Positions 45,766 through 54,308 of a stretch of DNA of 64,000 nucleotides are shown here, one piece after another. The stretch's first letter is position 1, and each line of letters starts with the position of its first letter. Under the pieces are notes generated by a model. That model was not told the origin of the DNA, did not search any database, and saw only the letters and a list, made by a program, of their open reading frames with translations. Source of the stretch: Aeriscardovia sp040773385 (lineage in GTDB: Bacteria; Actinomycetota; Actinomycetes; Actinomycetales; Bifidobacteriaceae); the NCBI GenBank assembly GCA_040773385.1, contig JAXGWH010000002.1, forward strand, positions 1-64,000, written 5' to 3'. The position numbers and the translations under genes are program-made.

Positions 45766-47436
45766 TCAGTCCTGCGCCTTGCCGCCGTTCTGATGCTCCA
45801 CCGCGGCCTTGATGAAGCCCTGGAAGAGCGGGTGCGGGGCGTACGGGCGGGACTTGAACTCCGGGTGCGCCTGCGTGCCCACATAGAACGGGTGGTCCTT
45901 CGGGTCGATCTCGACGAACTCGGTGAGATGGCCGTCCGGCGAGGTGCCCGCGATATGCAGGCCGGCCTGGTCGAGGCGGTCCATGTACGCGGCGTTGACC
46001 TCGTAACGGTGGCGATGGCGCTCCGACACATTGGTGGTGCCGTACAGCTTCTCGGTGAGCGTGCCCTCCTTGAGCACGGCCTGGTAGGCGCCCAGCCTCA
46101 TCGTGTGGCCCATGTCGGAATCCTTGAGGATCTGCTTCTGCTCCTCCATCGTGGCGATGACCGGGTTGGTGGCGTCCGGCTCGAACTCGGTGGAGTTGGC
46201 GTCCTCGAGGTGCAGCACGTCGCGGGCGTACTCGATGACCATGCACTGCAGGCCGAGGCACAGGCCCAGCGCCGGGACCTTGCGCTCACGCGCCCAGCGC
46301 AGGGCGGTGCACATGCCGTCCACGCCGCGCACGCCGAAACCGCCGGGGATGATGATGCCGTCGCAGTCGGAGAGCTGCTTGTCGGCTGCCTCGAGCGAGG
46401 TGATGGTGTCGGAGGCGACCCACTTGATGTCCACCTTCGCCCAATTGCCGAAGCCGCCGGCCTTGAGCGCCTCGACCACGGAGAGATAGGCGTCGGGCAG
46501 GTCGACGTACTTGCCGATGAGCGCAATCCTGACGGTGTGCTTGAGATGATGGATGCGGTCGAGCAGCTCGCCCCACTCGCCCCACTCGACGTCGTGGAAC
46601 GGCAGGCCCATCTTGCGCACCACGTAGGTATCGAGGCCCTGGTCGTAGAGCACGCTGGGGATGTCGTAGATAGACTCGCAGTCCGGGTTGGAGATGATGC
46701 CGTCCTCGTCCACGTCGCACATCAGGGAGATCTTGTCCTTGATGGCCTGGTTGACGGGCTTGACGGAGCGCAGCACGATCGCGTCGGGGGCGATGCCCAG
46801 CTGGCGCAGCGTCATGACGGAGTGCTGCGTCGGCTTGGTCTTCATCTCGTGCGCCGCCTGGATGTACGGCACGAGGGAGACGTGCACGAACAGGCAGTTC
46901 TCCGGGCCGAGCTCGTGGCGGATCTGGCGCGCGGCCTCCATGAACGGCTGCGACTCGATGTCGCCGACTGTGCCGCCGATCTCGGTGACAATGACATCAA
47001 CGTCCGGGCCGGCCTGGGCGCGCATGCGCTCCTTGATCTCGTTGGTGACGTGCGGGATGACCTGCACGCACTGGCCCAGATACTCGCCGGCGCGCTCCTT
47101 GCGCAGGACGGACTGGTAGATCTGGCCGGTGGTGACGTTGGCGCGCTGGGTGAGGTTGATGCCGCTGAAGCGCTCGTAATGGCCCAGATCGAGATCCGTC
47201 TCCGCGCCGTCCTCGGTGACGAACACCTCGCCGTGCTGGAACGGGTTCATTGTGCCGGGATCGACGTTTACGTAGGGGTCGAGCTTCTGCTGGCGCACAC
47301 GGATGCCGCGCATGCGCAGGAGACGGGAAAGGGAGGAGGCCGTCAGGCCCTTGCCGAGCGACGAGACGACGCCGCCGGTGACGAAAATCTGTTTGGTGAC
47401 GTGCTGTTTTTCGATGCCATGATTTTCTTCGACCAT
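45766..47436 (-). CDS. pyrG: CTP synthase
   Basis: Makes CTP from UTP, ATP and glutamine. The N-terminal synthase domain begins KQIFVTGGVVSSLGKGLTAS with the P-loop-like GKG. The C-terminal glutaminase domain has the nucleophile in LCLGLQCMVIEYARD and the GFGVRG oxyanion region. It has 556 residues, the usual length, from the ATG at 47436 (MVEENHGI) with GGAG six bases upstream. It is a single transcription unit with its own terminator, divergent from the TadV-like gene. Confidence 0.97.
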   Translation of the reverse strand: MVEENHGIEKQHVTKQIFVTGGVVSSLGKGLTASSLSRLLRMRGIRVRQQKLDPYVNVDPGTMNPFQHGEVFVTEDGAETDLDLGHYERFSGINLTQRANVTTGQIYQSVLRKERAGEYLGQCVQVIPHVTNEIKERMRAQAGPDVDVIVTEIGGTVGDIESQPFMEAARQIRHELGPENCLFVHVSLVPYIQAAHEMKTKPTQHSVMTLRQLGIAPDAIVLRSVKPVNQAIKDKISLMCDVDEDGIISNPDCESIYDIPSVLYDQGLDTYVVRKMGLPFHDVEWGEWGELLDRIHHLKHTVRIALIGKYVDLPDAYLSVVEALKAGGFGNWAKVDIKWVASDTITSLEAADKQLSDCDGIIIPGGFGVRGVDGMCTALRWARERKVPALGLCLGLQCMVIEYARDVLHLEDANSTEFEPDATNPVIATMEEQKQILKDSDMGHTMRLGAYQAVLKEGTLTEKLYGTTNVSERHRHRYEVNAAYMDRLDQAGLHIAGTSPDGHLTEFVEIDPKDHPFYVGTQAHPEFKSRPYAPHPLFQGFIKAAVEHQNGGKAQD

Positions 47437-47621
47437 GGAACTCCAAAGTATCATCCGCGTCAGACGGGCCGGGCGGTTTCACAGTCAGAGGAGGATCGTT
47501 TAAAAAGCCTGTCATTGCACCGTTTATCGGTATTCTCCACCCATGCGGACCCTGATGGGATCACCCTGCGCCGGCGTGCCGGAGAGACAACCGCACACCC
47601 ATCGCCGCTGTGCCACGGCCG

Positions 47622-47630
47622 CCCCCCCCC
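47622..47630 (+). repeat. Homopolymer of nine C, then T and five C
   Basis: C9-T-C5 at 47622-47636, about 65 bases before the preferred start of the TadV-like gene and in frame with an upstream ATG at 47543. It is the second-longest homopolymer noticed in the window. Confidence 0.95.
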
Positions 47631-47698
47631 CTCCCCCAGTTTTCCACATCTGGTCTGCTGCCTTGCCCATCAGAACCGGAAGGCCGAGTCTCGGTGTC

Positions 47699-48271
47699 AT
47701 GACCGGTTTGATCAGTATTCTCCTTGTCCTACGGAGAGTCGTGCCGACCCTCGTGTGCGGGCTCTTGCTCGCCATCCAGGACGCCCGCACGCACACCGTG
47801 CTGCCCGCGCACATCCTCGAGGGGCTGTCGGCGCAGGTGTTGTGGTATGTGGCTATGGGGCGGACGGACGGCACAAACCACGAAGAGATGTACAAAGAGG
47901 TGGCCGATAGGATCGGGATTCCGCTCGGCATCGCGCTGCTCGCCGCCATGCTCGTCTGGTGCGCCTCGTCGCTGCCGGGCCGTCCGATCGGCGACGGCGA
48001 CGCCCTCACCACGCTGCTGTTCGCCTTCGCGCTGTCAGCAACGCCGACATCCGGCATCCTGCAGGAAGCCGTCCTCGTTCTGGAATGGTCCATCCTGTCG
48101 GCGGTATGCGCAGGGCTCCTGCTGATTATCGGCGACTTCGCCCCTCACCGCCCACGGGCCCCCGCCACGGCATGTCAACGGGAAACAGCATTCGTCCCGG
48201 CACAGTATGCGGGATTCGTCCTCACCGTGGCTCTTTCCTGCCGACCAGGCTGCATTCTCCCTGCAGGCTGA
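47699..48271 (+). CDS. TadV-like prepilin peptidase (A24 aspartic protease), small
   Basis: A membrane protein of 190 residues from the ATG at 47699. The first helix runs straight into QDARTHTVLPAHI, which matches the first catalytic Asp motif of A24 peptidases (D-x-R-T-x3-[IL]-P). A later RPIGDGDALTTLLFAFALS matches the second motif (GxGD) at the start of another helix, and FVPAQYAGFVLTVAL resembles the C-terminal P-F/Y segment. Such enzymes cut type IV/Tad prepilins. No Tad genes lie nearby; from memory, bifidobacteria keep this peptidase apart from the tad cluster. The start is uncertain: the frame is open back to the ATG at 47543 through the C9 tract, and no strong ribosome site is seen. 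Confidence 0.7.
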   Translation: MTGLISILLVLRRVVPTLVCGLLLAIQDARTHTVLPAHILEGLSAQVLWYVAMGRTDGTNHEEMYKEVADRIGIPLGIALLAAMLVWCASSLPGRPIGDGDALTTLLFAFALSATPTSGILQEAVLVLEWSILSAVCAGLLLIIGDFAPHRPRAPATACQRETAFVPAQYAGFVLTVALSCRPGCILPAG

Positions 48272-48339
48272 TTCCCCTTCCGCCGGCTGATCCCCTGTTG
48301 TCTGTCTGCTACTGTCCGTTCACTGACGCGACCGCCCGT

Positions 48340-49773
48340 TTACTGCCCGTTCTTCGCTGCCCAGTCCCGGTATTCCTTCGCATACTGCTGGAATTGGGAC
48401 TCGTCCGCGGTGAACTTCGTCTCGCCCGTATTGAGATTGACGGTGACGAAATAGAGCCAGTCACCTTTCTCCGGGTTCATCGCCGCCTGGATCATCGCCT
48501 TGTCGGGCTGGTTGATCGGTGTGGGCGGCAGACCGGTTTTGACACGCGAGTTGTACGGGTTGGACTGGTCGGTGAGCATCGCCTCGGTGAGTTGGGAGGG
48601 CTGCACGTTGTTTCCGTAGGCGACCACGGAGTCCATGCCCAGCGGCATGTTCTTGGCGAGCCTGTTGGCGATCACGCGCGAGACCTTGCCGTAGTACTCC
48701 TGCCGGTTCACCTCGCCGCCGATGATCGAGGCGGTCGTCAGGATCTGCTCGCGCTGCGAGCCGGTCGGTACCTTGAGCGCGTCGAGGAAGGCGATCCGCT
48801 TCTTGACCATGTCGCCCAGCAGCTGCTGCGCGGAGGTGTAGGAGCTGGGGTCATAGGTTCCCGGCTGCAGCCAGCCCTCAAACTTGCCGTTCGCCTCCGT
48901 CGGCAGGATCCCCGATCCCCCGCCGTTGATGACGGCGTTCAGATCGTCCTTGGTGATCGTCTTCGACAGGGAGGCCACGTTCTCGACGAACTCGCTGACC
49001 CGCTCGCTCGCGGTCACCTGGATGAGGCCCTTTGCCTGCGAGGAATCGGTGACGATGGTGACGACATCCTTGGCGGCCATGCGATATTTGAGCGTAAAAG
49101 TGCCGGGTTTGATCTTGTCACCGGCATCCGCGTCGACCACGGCATTCGTGAACGCCTGCGCCGAGGCGACAATCTTCTTCTTGGCCAGCCTGCGCGCCAC
49201 GCTCGTGCCGGACTCGCCCGTGGCGATGGTGAACTCCACGGAGCCGTAACCCGGCCCCGGCCAGTCCTCGGCCGCATCGGTCTGGATGGTCTGCTGGGCG
49301 GAATGGCTCGCACGGATGCTGCTGAGCAGCCGGCTGACACCAAAGCCGATCCCCCCGATGACCGCGATGACGAGAAGGACGATCAGCACGATCCGGGCGA
49401 TTTTTTTGGCGCGACGCCGGGATTCACGCCGCTCCTGATTGCGCCGCTCGGTGCGGCTGAGCGGCGGTTCGGGCGGGACGGCCCCCTGCGTGCCTGTCTG
49501 CCCGGCTGCCGAAGGCACAGCACCTGCCCGTGCGGCACCGGCCCCGCCGGCACCGGCGTCGTCAGCACCGTCCTGCGCCTGTGTCTGAGGATGATCCGCC
49601 GCGGACGGGCTGCCCTGCGGGACCTGTGTGGCAGGACTGCCGGCTGTGCCACGATCTCCGGCCTCGTCATCATGGTGTCCGAGCGCGGCATCGAGGGCGG
49701 CGAACGCGTCCGGCTGCCCGTCCCTGGGCGCTCCATCATCAGGCCTGTCGTGGTATATGCGCCTGTGTGCCAT
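48340..49773 (-). CDS. mltG: Endolytic transglycosylase MltG
   Basis: Membrane-anchored enzyme that trims nascent peptidoglycan strands. The first 125 residues are a cytoplasmic Ala/Gly/Asp/Gln-rich segment, then one helix (IARIVLIVLLVIAVIGGIGFGV). An extracytoplasmic LysM-like and YceG domain follows with the family signature around LTTASIIGGEVNRQEYYGKVSRVIANRL (catalytic Glu in GGEV) and MDSVVAYGN ... YNSRVKTGLPPTPINQPDKAMIQAAMNP. The ATG at 49773 overlaps the ruvX stop (TGATG). It is the last gene of the alaS-ruvX-mltG group. Confidence 0.93.
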   Translation of the reverse strand: MAHRRIYHDRPDDGAPRDGQPDAFAALDAALGHHDDEAGDRGTAGSPATQVPQGSPSAADHPQTQAQDGADDAGAGGAGAARAGAVPSAAGQTGTQGAVPPEPPLSRTERRNQERRESRRRAKKIARIVLIVLLVIAVIGGIGFGVSRLLSSIRASHSAQQTIQTDAAEDWPGPGYGSVEFTIATGESGTSVARRLAKKKIVASAQAFTNAVVDADAGDKIKPGTFTLKYRMAAKDVVTIVTDSSQAKGLIQVTASERVSEFVENVASLSKTITKDDLNAVINGGGSGILPTEANGKFEGWLQPGTYDPSSYTSAQQLLGDMVKKRIAFLDALKVPTGSQREQILTTASIIGGEVNRQEYYGKVSRVIANRLAKNMPLGMDSVVAYGNNVQPSQLTEAMLTDQSNPYNSRVKTGLPPTPINQPDKAMIQAAMNPEKGDWLYFVTVNLNTGETKFTADESQFQQYAKEYRDWAAKNGQ

Positions 49774-50357
49774 CACTCGTCCCTTTTCCCAAGATCGGTA
49801 TCGGTGGTCCGCAGATCAGTATCGGTGGTCCGCAGATCCGATTGAAGATCCGCCTGCCATACGGAATCCTGTTGCCCTGCCAGACCGGTTCGCCCGGTCT
49901 GCTGTTCCTGCGTCCTCCTGCGGGTATCGAGGGCGCTCTGCAGGATGATGACCGCCGCCTGCTGGTCGACCATCGGACGGTGGCTGCGCTCGGCATGCCC
50001 GGACTGGCGCAGCTGCCGGTGCGCGGTCACCGTGGTGAGGCGCTCGTCCTGCAACGAGATCTCCGGCGCCTCAAGCCCCTCACGGCCCATGCGTACCGTC
50101 AGCTGACGGGCCCAGCGGCGAGCTTTCTTGGCCGACTTGCCCTCCTCACCGGAGAGGCTGAGGGGAAGCCCGATGACGACATGGCCGACGCGGCGGTCAG
50201 TGATGATGTCAATGCACTCGTCAAGCGCCTGGAAGGAATCACCGTGGACCTTCACGTCCTTGAGGGGGAAGGCGAGGGTTTTTTCTGGGTCCGAGAGGGC
50301 CACACCGACGCGTGCCTCACCCAGATCCACGCCCATCCAGATATCCTGGTCTGTCAT
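49773..50357 (-). CDS. ruvX: Holliday-junction-resolvase-like YqgF/RuvX
   Basis: RNase H-fold nuclease linked to pre-16S rRNA processing. N-terminal WMGVDLGEARVGVALSDP holds the first catalytic Asp, VVIGLPLSLSGEEGKSA follows, and the second acidic site is in LQDERLTT. The family fold ends near residue 150. The last 40 residues are an Asn/Gln/Asp-rich tail including a duplicated LRTTDTD from a 21-nt tandem repeat. The start at 50357 has a GGGGAGG site. It overlaps mltG and is separated from alaS by a hairpin. Confidence 0.93.
   Translation of the reverse strand: MTDQDIWMGVDLGEARVGVALSDPEKTLAFPLKDVKVHGDSFQALDECIDIITDRRVGHVVIGLPLSLSGEEGKSAKKARRWARQLTVRMGREGLEAPEISLQDERLTTVTAHRQLRQSGHAERSHRPMVDQQAAVIILQSALDTRRRTQEQQTGRTGLAGQQDSVWQADLQSDLRTTDTDLRTTDTDLGKRDE
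49799..49838 (-). repeat. 21-nt tandem duplication in the 3' end of ruvX
   Basis: TATCGGTGGTCCGCAGATC (plus strand) occurs at 49799-49817 and again at 49820-49838. It adds one copy of seven residues (LRTTDTD) to the RuvX tail without breaking the frame. Confidence 0.9.
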
Positions 50358-50386
50358 CGCCTCCCCTTTCCCATCAGATTCCTCTC

Positions 50387-50419
50387 AGATCTGTCATCAG
50401 AAAGATCTGTCATCAGAAA
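50387..50419. repeat. Two 16-bp tandem repeats before ruvX
   Basis: AGATCTGTCATCAGAAA occurs at 50387-50403 and 50403-50419, between the alaS hairpin and the ruvX start. Confidence 0.8.
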
Positions 50420-50466
50420 AGCCAGATCGGCGCCGGCAGCGGTACTCTCCCACCACCGGCGCCGAT
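50416..50466 (-). terminator. Hairpin after alaS
   Basis: On the minus strand a perfect ATCGGCGCCGG / CCGGCGCCGAT stem is followed by CTGGCTTTTC. It is probably a terminator or processing site between alaS and ruvX. Confidence 0.65.
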
Positions 50467-50498
50467 ATCTGCGGCATGGTGTCTGCCGGCAGTTCGCC

Positions 50499-53186
50499 TC
50501 AGCCGCGTGCCTGGTCGGCGAGCGCGTCGAGCGCCGCGTCGATCTTCGAGGCATCGCGGCCGCCGCCCTGCGCGAAGTCCGGACGGCCGCCGCCACCGCC
50601 ACCGAGCACCTTGGACGCGGTGCGCACGAGGTCGCCGGCCTTGATGCCCTTGGCGTTCGCAGCCTTGTTCACCGCCACGAACACGAGCGGGTTGCCCTTC
50701 GTGCCGGTACCGGCCAAGGCCACGACGACCGGATCGTCCTCGCCCAGACGCGAGCGCACCTCCATCGCCATCTGGCGCACAGAGGCCACGTCGCCGAGCT
50801 CGCCGGCGTTGCGCACGGCCACGAACACGTCGCCACCGGCCTTCTTCGCCTGCTCGACCATCTGCGGCACGGCCTGCTCGAGCTGGGCGGCGGAGATCTC
50901 CGCGAGCTTGTGCTGGGCGGCCTTGAGCTGCTCGGCCAGCTGGTCCACGCGGGAGACGACGTCCTCCTGCTGGACGTTGTAGCGGCTGGCGAGGTCGGCC
51001 ACGCGGGCATGCTCGCCGTTGTTGTACTCGTAGCCCTTCATACCCATGTAGGCGTCGATGCGGCGCACGCCCGAGCCGTTGGAGAACTCGCCGGTGATGA
51101 CGAAGTTGCCGGCCTTGCCGGTGCGGTCGAGGTGGGTGCCGCCGCACAGCTCGCGCGACCAGCCGTCCTCGCCGATAGTCACCACGCGCACGATGTCGCC
51201 GTACTTGCTGCCGAACAGATGGTCCGCGCCGAGATCCTCGGCGTCCTTGATCGGCATCTCCGTGGCAGTGACGGGCAGATCGTCCATAATCTTCTCGTTG
51301 ACCTCGCGCTCCACCTCGTCGAGCTGCTCGCGGGTGGGGGCGGTGGGCCACTGGTAGTCGAAGTGCAGGAAGTCGGGGGCGACAACGGAGCCGCGCTGGG
51401 TGGCCTGTTCGCCGAGCACGTCGCGCAGGGCGCGGTGCAGGATGTGGGTGGCGGTGTGAGAGCGGGCGAGCGCGGCACGGCGGTCCGTGTCGATGGAGGC
51501 GCTCACCTCGTCGCCGACCCGCAGCTCGCCGTCGGTGAGACGGCCTGCATGCACGCGCAGACCCTTGACGGGCGTCTGCACGTCGTCCACCTCGAACACG
51601 CCGCCCTCGTCGGAGAGGATCTCGCCGCGGTCGGCCAGCTGGCCGCCGCGCTCGGCGTAGAACGGGGTCACGTTGAGCACGACCTCCACGTCGGCGGGGG
51701 CCTTCACCTCGTCCACCGGCCCGTCCTGGGTGAGGATGTCGATCACGCGGGCACGGATGCTGCTCTTCTCATAGCCGACGAATTTAATCGGCGTGGTGAG
51801 CTTGGAGACGGCGTCGTCGTAGAGGTCGAGGTCCACGTTGCCGCGCTGCTTGAGCGCGTCCTGGCGGGCACGGGCCTTCTGCTCGGCCATGAGCGAGCGG
51901 AAGCCCTTCTCGTCCACGTCGACGCCCTGCTCGCGGGCCATCTCGAGGGTGAGCTCGATCGGGAAGCCATAGGTGTCGTGCAGCTTGAAGGCGTCCTGGC
52001 CGGAGACGACGGCTTTGCTGCCGTCCTTCTCGGACTTCTTCTTGGCGTCGGAGACGGCCACGTCGAGGATGTCGGTGCCCTTGTCGAGTGTGCGGCGGAA
52101 GGCGTCCTCCTCGCCGTAGGCGGCCTCGGCCACATCATGGAAGGTCTCGGTGATCTCCGGGAAGCTCAGGCGCATCACATGCTCGGAGGCGGGCAGGAGC
52201 GTGGGCATGACCTCGTCGTCCACGCCGAGCATCTTCATCGAGCGGATGGTGCGGCGCAGCAGGCGGCGCAGCACGTAGCCGCGGCCCACGTTGGAAGGGC
52301 GCACGCCGTCGGACATGATCATGAGGGCCGAGCGCACATGGTCGGCCACGATGCGGAAGCGCACGTCGTCGTCATGGTCGGTGCCGTAATTGCGGCCGGA
52401 AAGCTTCTCCGCGGCCTCGATGACGGGGAACACCTCGTCGGTCTCGTAGATGTTCTGCTTGCCCTGCAGCAGGTAGGCCACACGCTCGAGGCCCATGCCC
52501 GTATCGATGTTCTTGCGGTGCAGGTCGCCGACGATGTGCATGTCGGTCTTCGACTTGACGTCGTCCACCTGGTACGTCTCGAACACGAGGTCCCAGATCT
52601 CGATGTAGCGGTTGTCGTCCGCCACCGGGCCGCCGTCCTCGCCGTAGGCCGGGCCGCGGTCGTAGAAGATCTCGGTGCACGGGCCGCCGGGGCCGGGGCC
52701 GCCGGTGGTCCAGAAGTTGTCCGCCATGCCCAGGCGCTGGATGTGCTCCGGATCGAGGCCCTCGTTCTGCCAGATGGAGGCCGCCTCGTCATCGTTCGTG
52801 TAGACGGTGGCCCACAGTCTGTCGGGGTCAAAACCGTAGCCGCCCTCGGCCTGCGGGGTGGTGAGGATGTGCCACGCGTAGTGGATGGCCTCCTCCTTGA
52901 AGTAATCGCCGAAGGAGAAGTTGCCGAGCATCTGGAAGAAGGTGCCATGGCGGGTGGTCTTGCCCACCTCGTCGATATCGAGGGTGCGCACGCACTTCTG
53001 GTTGCTCGTCATGCGCGTGCTGGGCGGTGTCTGCTCACCAAGGAGGTAGGGGATGAACGGCACCATGCCGGCGATGGTGAACAGCGTGGTGGGGTTGGGC
53101 GAGATGAGGGACGCCGAGGGGGCCACCAGATGGCCGTTCTTCTGGAAGTAGGTGAGAAAACGCTGTGCGATCTCAGATGTGCGCAT
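50499..53186 (-). CDS. alaS: Alanine--tRNA ligase
   Basis: Charges tRNA-Ala. Its 895 residues match the family. The catalytic class II domain begins IAQRFLTYFQKNGHLVAPSASL and includes FTIAGMVPFIPYLLG. The editing domain has HTATHILHRALRDVLG and CGGTHLDRTGKAGNF zinc-ligand motifs. The C-terminal glycine-rich DHHA1 domain ends GGGGGGRPDFAQGGG. The ATG at 53186 follows an AAGGAGATA ribosome site. It heads the alaS-ruvX-mltG group. Confidence 0.97.
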   Translation of the reverse strand: MRTSEIAQRFLTYFQKNGHLVAPSASLISPNPTTLFTIAGMVPFIPYLLGEQTPPSTRMTSNQKCVRTLDIDEVGKTTRHGTFFQMLGNFSFGDYFKEEAIHYAWHILTTPQAEGGYGFDPDRLWATVYTNDDEAASIWQNEGLDPEHIQRLGMADNFWTTGGPGPGGPCTEIFYDRGPAYGEDGGPVADDNRYIEIWDLVFETYQVDDVKSKTDMHIVGDLHRKNIDTGMGLERVAYLLQGKQNIYETDEVFPVIEAAEKLSGRNYGTDHDDDVRFRIVADHVRSALMIMSDGVRPSNVGRGYVLRRLLRRTIRSMKMLGVDDEVMPTLLPASEHVMRLSFPEITETFHDVAEAAYGEEDAFRRTLDKGTDILDVAVSDAKKKSEKDGSKAVVSGQDAFKLHDTYGFPIELTLEMAREQGVDVDEKGFRSLMAEQKARARQDALKQRGNVDLDLYDDAVSKLTTPIKFVGYEKSSIRARVIDILTQDGPVDEVKAPADVEVVLNVTPFYAERGGQLADRGEILSDEGGVFEVDDVQTPVKGLRVHAGRLTDGELRVGDEVSASIDTDRRAALARSHTATHILHRALRDVLGEQATQRGSVVAPDFLHFDYQWPTAPTREQLDEVEREVNEKIMDDLPVTATEMPIKDAEDLGADHLFGSKYGDIVRVVTIGEDGWSRELCGGTHLDRTGKAGNFVITGEFSNGSGVRRIDAYMGMKGYEYNNGEHARVADLASRYNVQQEDVVSRVDQLAEQLKAAQHKLAEISAAQLEQAVPQMVEQAKKAGGDVFVAVRNAGELGDVASVRQMAMEVRSRLGEDDPVVVALAGTGTKGNPLVFVAVNKAANAKGIKAGDLVRTASKVLGGGGGGRPDFAQGGGRDASKIDAALDALADQARG

Positions 53187-53360
53187 GCGCGGGTATCTCC
53201 TTGGTCGAGACAGGGATGGACAGACTGGCCGCCGATCTGTCAGGCGGCAGAAAGACTCAGGATATCAATAATGCCGTGGGGTGGGTACGGCCCTGCCCGA
53301 AACGGCGAACCGCCGGAAAAGGACGGGACCGATCCGGTCCTGTGGATTCGGTCTTCGGCT

Positions 53361-53618
53361 TCAGTCTTTCGGCTCGGAACGGCTGATGAAGCGCCGGGTG
53401 AGCTCCTCCTCGCGCGCCTGCTCGCGTGCCTTGAGCTCCTCGGCGAGGCCGCGCAATGTCCTCTGCGCGGTCTGGTCGTTCTCCTCGTCGGATCCGAGGA
53501 CGAACTCGCGGGCCTTCTTCGGGGTGTTGGCGCGTACATAGGCCTTCGCACGGCTGACGGCCCAGAGTGCGAGACCGGCGCCGAGGCCCATCCAGAAAAT
53601 CTTGCGGAACAGCTTCAT
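53361..53618 (-). CDS. Small conserved membrane-anchored protein
   Basis: An 85-residue protein with one N-terminal helix (IFWMGLGAGLALWAVSRA) followed by a charged helical region (EELKAREQAREEELTRRF). The function is unknown. Proteins of this type commonly sit between the DUF948 gene and alaS in actinobacteria, and this context is preserved here. It starts 13 bp after the DUF948 gene ends. Confidence 0.78.
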   Translation of the reverse strand: MKLFRKIFWMGLGAGLALWAVSRAKAYVRANTPKKAREFVLGSDEENDQTAQRTLRGLAEELKAREQAREEELTRRFISRSEPKD

Positions 53619-53630
53619 GACGGCCTCCCC

Positions 53631-54194
53631 TCACTCGGCGTGGGCGGCATGGCGCCCGTGCGGTGCCGCGGGCTGCGCGGGGCCGGATTGTGTGGCGGAC
53701 CGGGTATGCGGGGCGGATGACGCACGGTTCATCGACGGGCCGACGTCATGGCGGGCGGTGTCTTTGTCTTTGCCTGTGGACTGCCTTCCGGCCTGCTCCG
53801 GGGACGCAGAGGCGGCCGCCCCGGCCTTCTCCCCTTTCTTGTTCTTGCCGGCGAACGAGCGGAACGTGCCGGACACGGCGCTGGCCCATGAGGCGATCTT
53901 GATGGCCGGCTTGGAGAGGATGGAGGCATAGAGATCGGTGAGGGCGCCGGCGTTGCGTGCCGTGTACTGCGCGGAGTCACTGATCTGGTTGACGTCCTTG
54001 AGGGTCTTGTTCACCTCTTTGACGGTGGTGACGGACTCGTCGAGGACGGGCAGCGCATGGTCACCGGCGTGCTTGACGGTCTCGGCGACCTGGTCCAGGA
54101 GCTTTCCCAGACGGATGAGCGGGTAGATCAGGAACCCGGCGAGAATGGCGAATACGATCGCGGCGATCAGCCCGGCGATATCCCCAACCGACAT
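53631..54194 (-). CDS. DUF948 family membrane protein
   Basis: A 187-residue protein with an N-terminal helix (IAGLIAAIVFAILAGFLIYPLIRL), then the DUF948 helical region (VAETVKHAGDHALPVLDESVTTVKEVNKTLKDVNQISD), and a roughly 65-residue Ala/Ser/His-rich tail. Its function is not established. It is proposed to act at the envelope. The ATG at 54194 (MSVGDIAG) is preferred, with an AGGAGG site in CTGGAGGAGGTTCGC just upstream. Confidence 0.85.
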   Translation of the reverse strand: MSVGDIAGLIAAIVFAILAGFLIYPLIRLGKLLDQVAETVKHAGDHALPVLDESVTTVKEVNKTLKDVNQISDSAQYTARNAGALTDLYASILSKPAIKIASWASAVSGTFRSFAGKNKKGEKAGAAASASPEQAGRQSTGKDKDTARHDVGPSMNRASSAPHTRSATQSGPAQPAAPHGRHAAHAE

Positions 54195-54308
54195 GCGAAC
54201 CTCCTCCAGGCGGCCCCTGCCCCCTGACGCGCACAAAACGACTGTTCAAACTCTAGCATCCACGGGCCCTGCGCCTGTCACCCGTGAGAATCCTGCGCCT
54301 GTCACCCG

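Noticed and set aside
49530..53720. Very long open frame of about 1400 codons on the plus strand, opposite alaS-ruvX-mltG
   Set aside because: It mirrors well-identified minus-strand genes; long antisense frames are expected in GC-rich coding DNA. Its composition is Arg/His/Gly-rich and no domain was seen.
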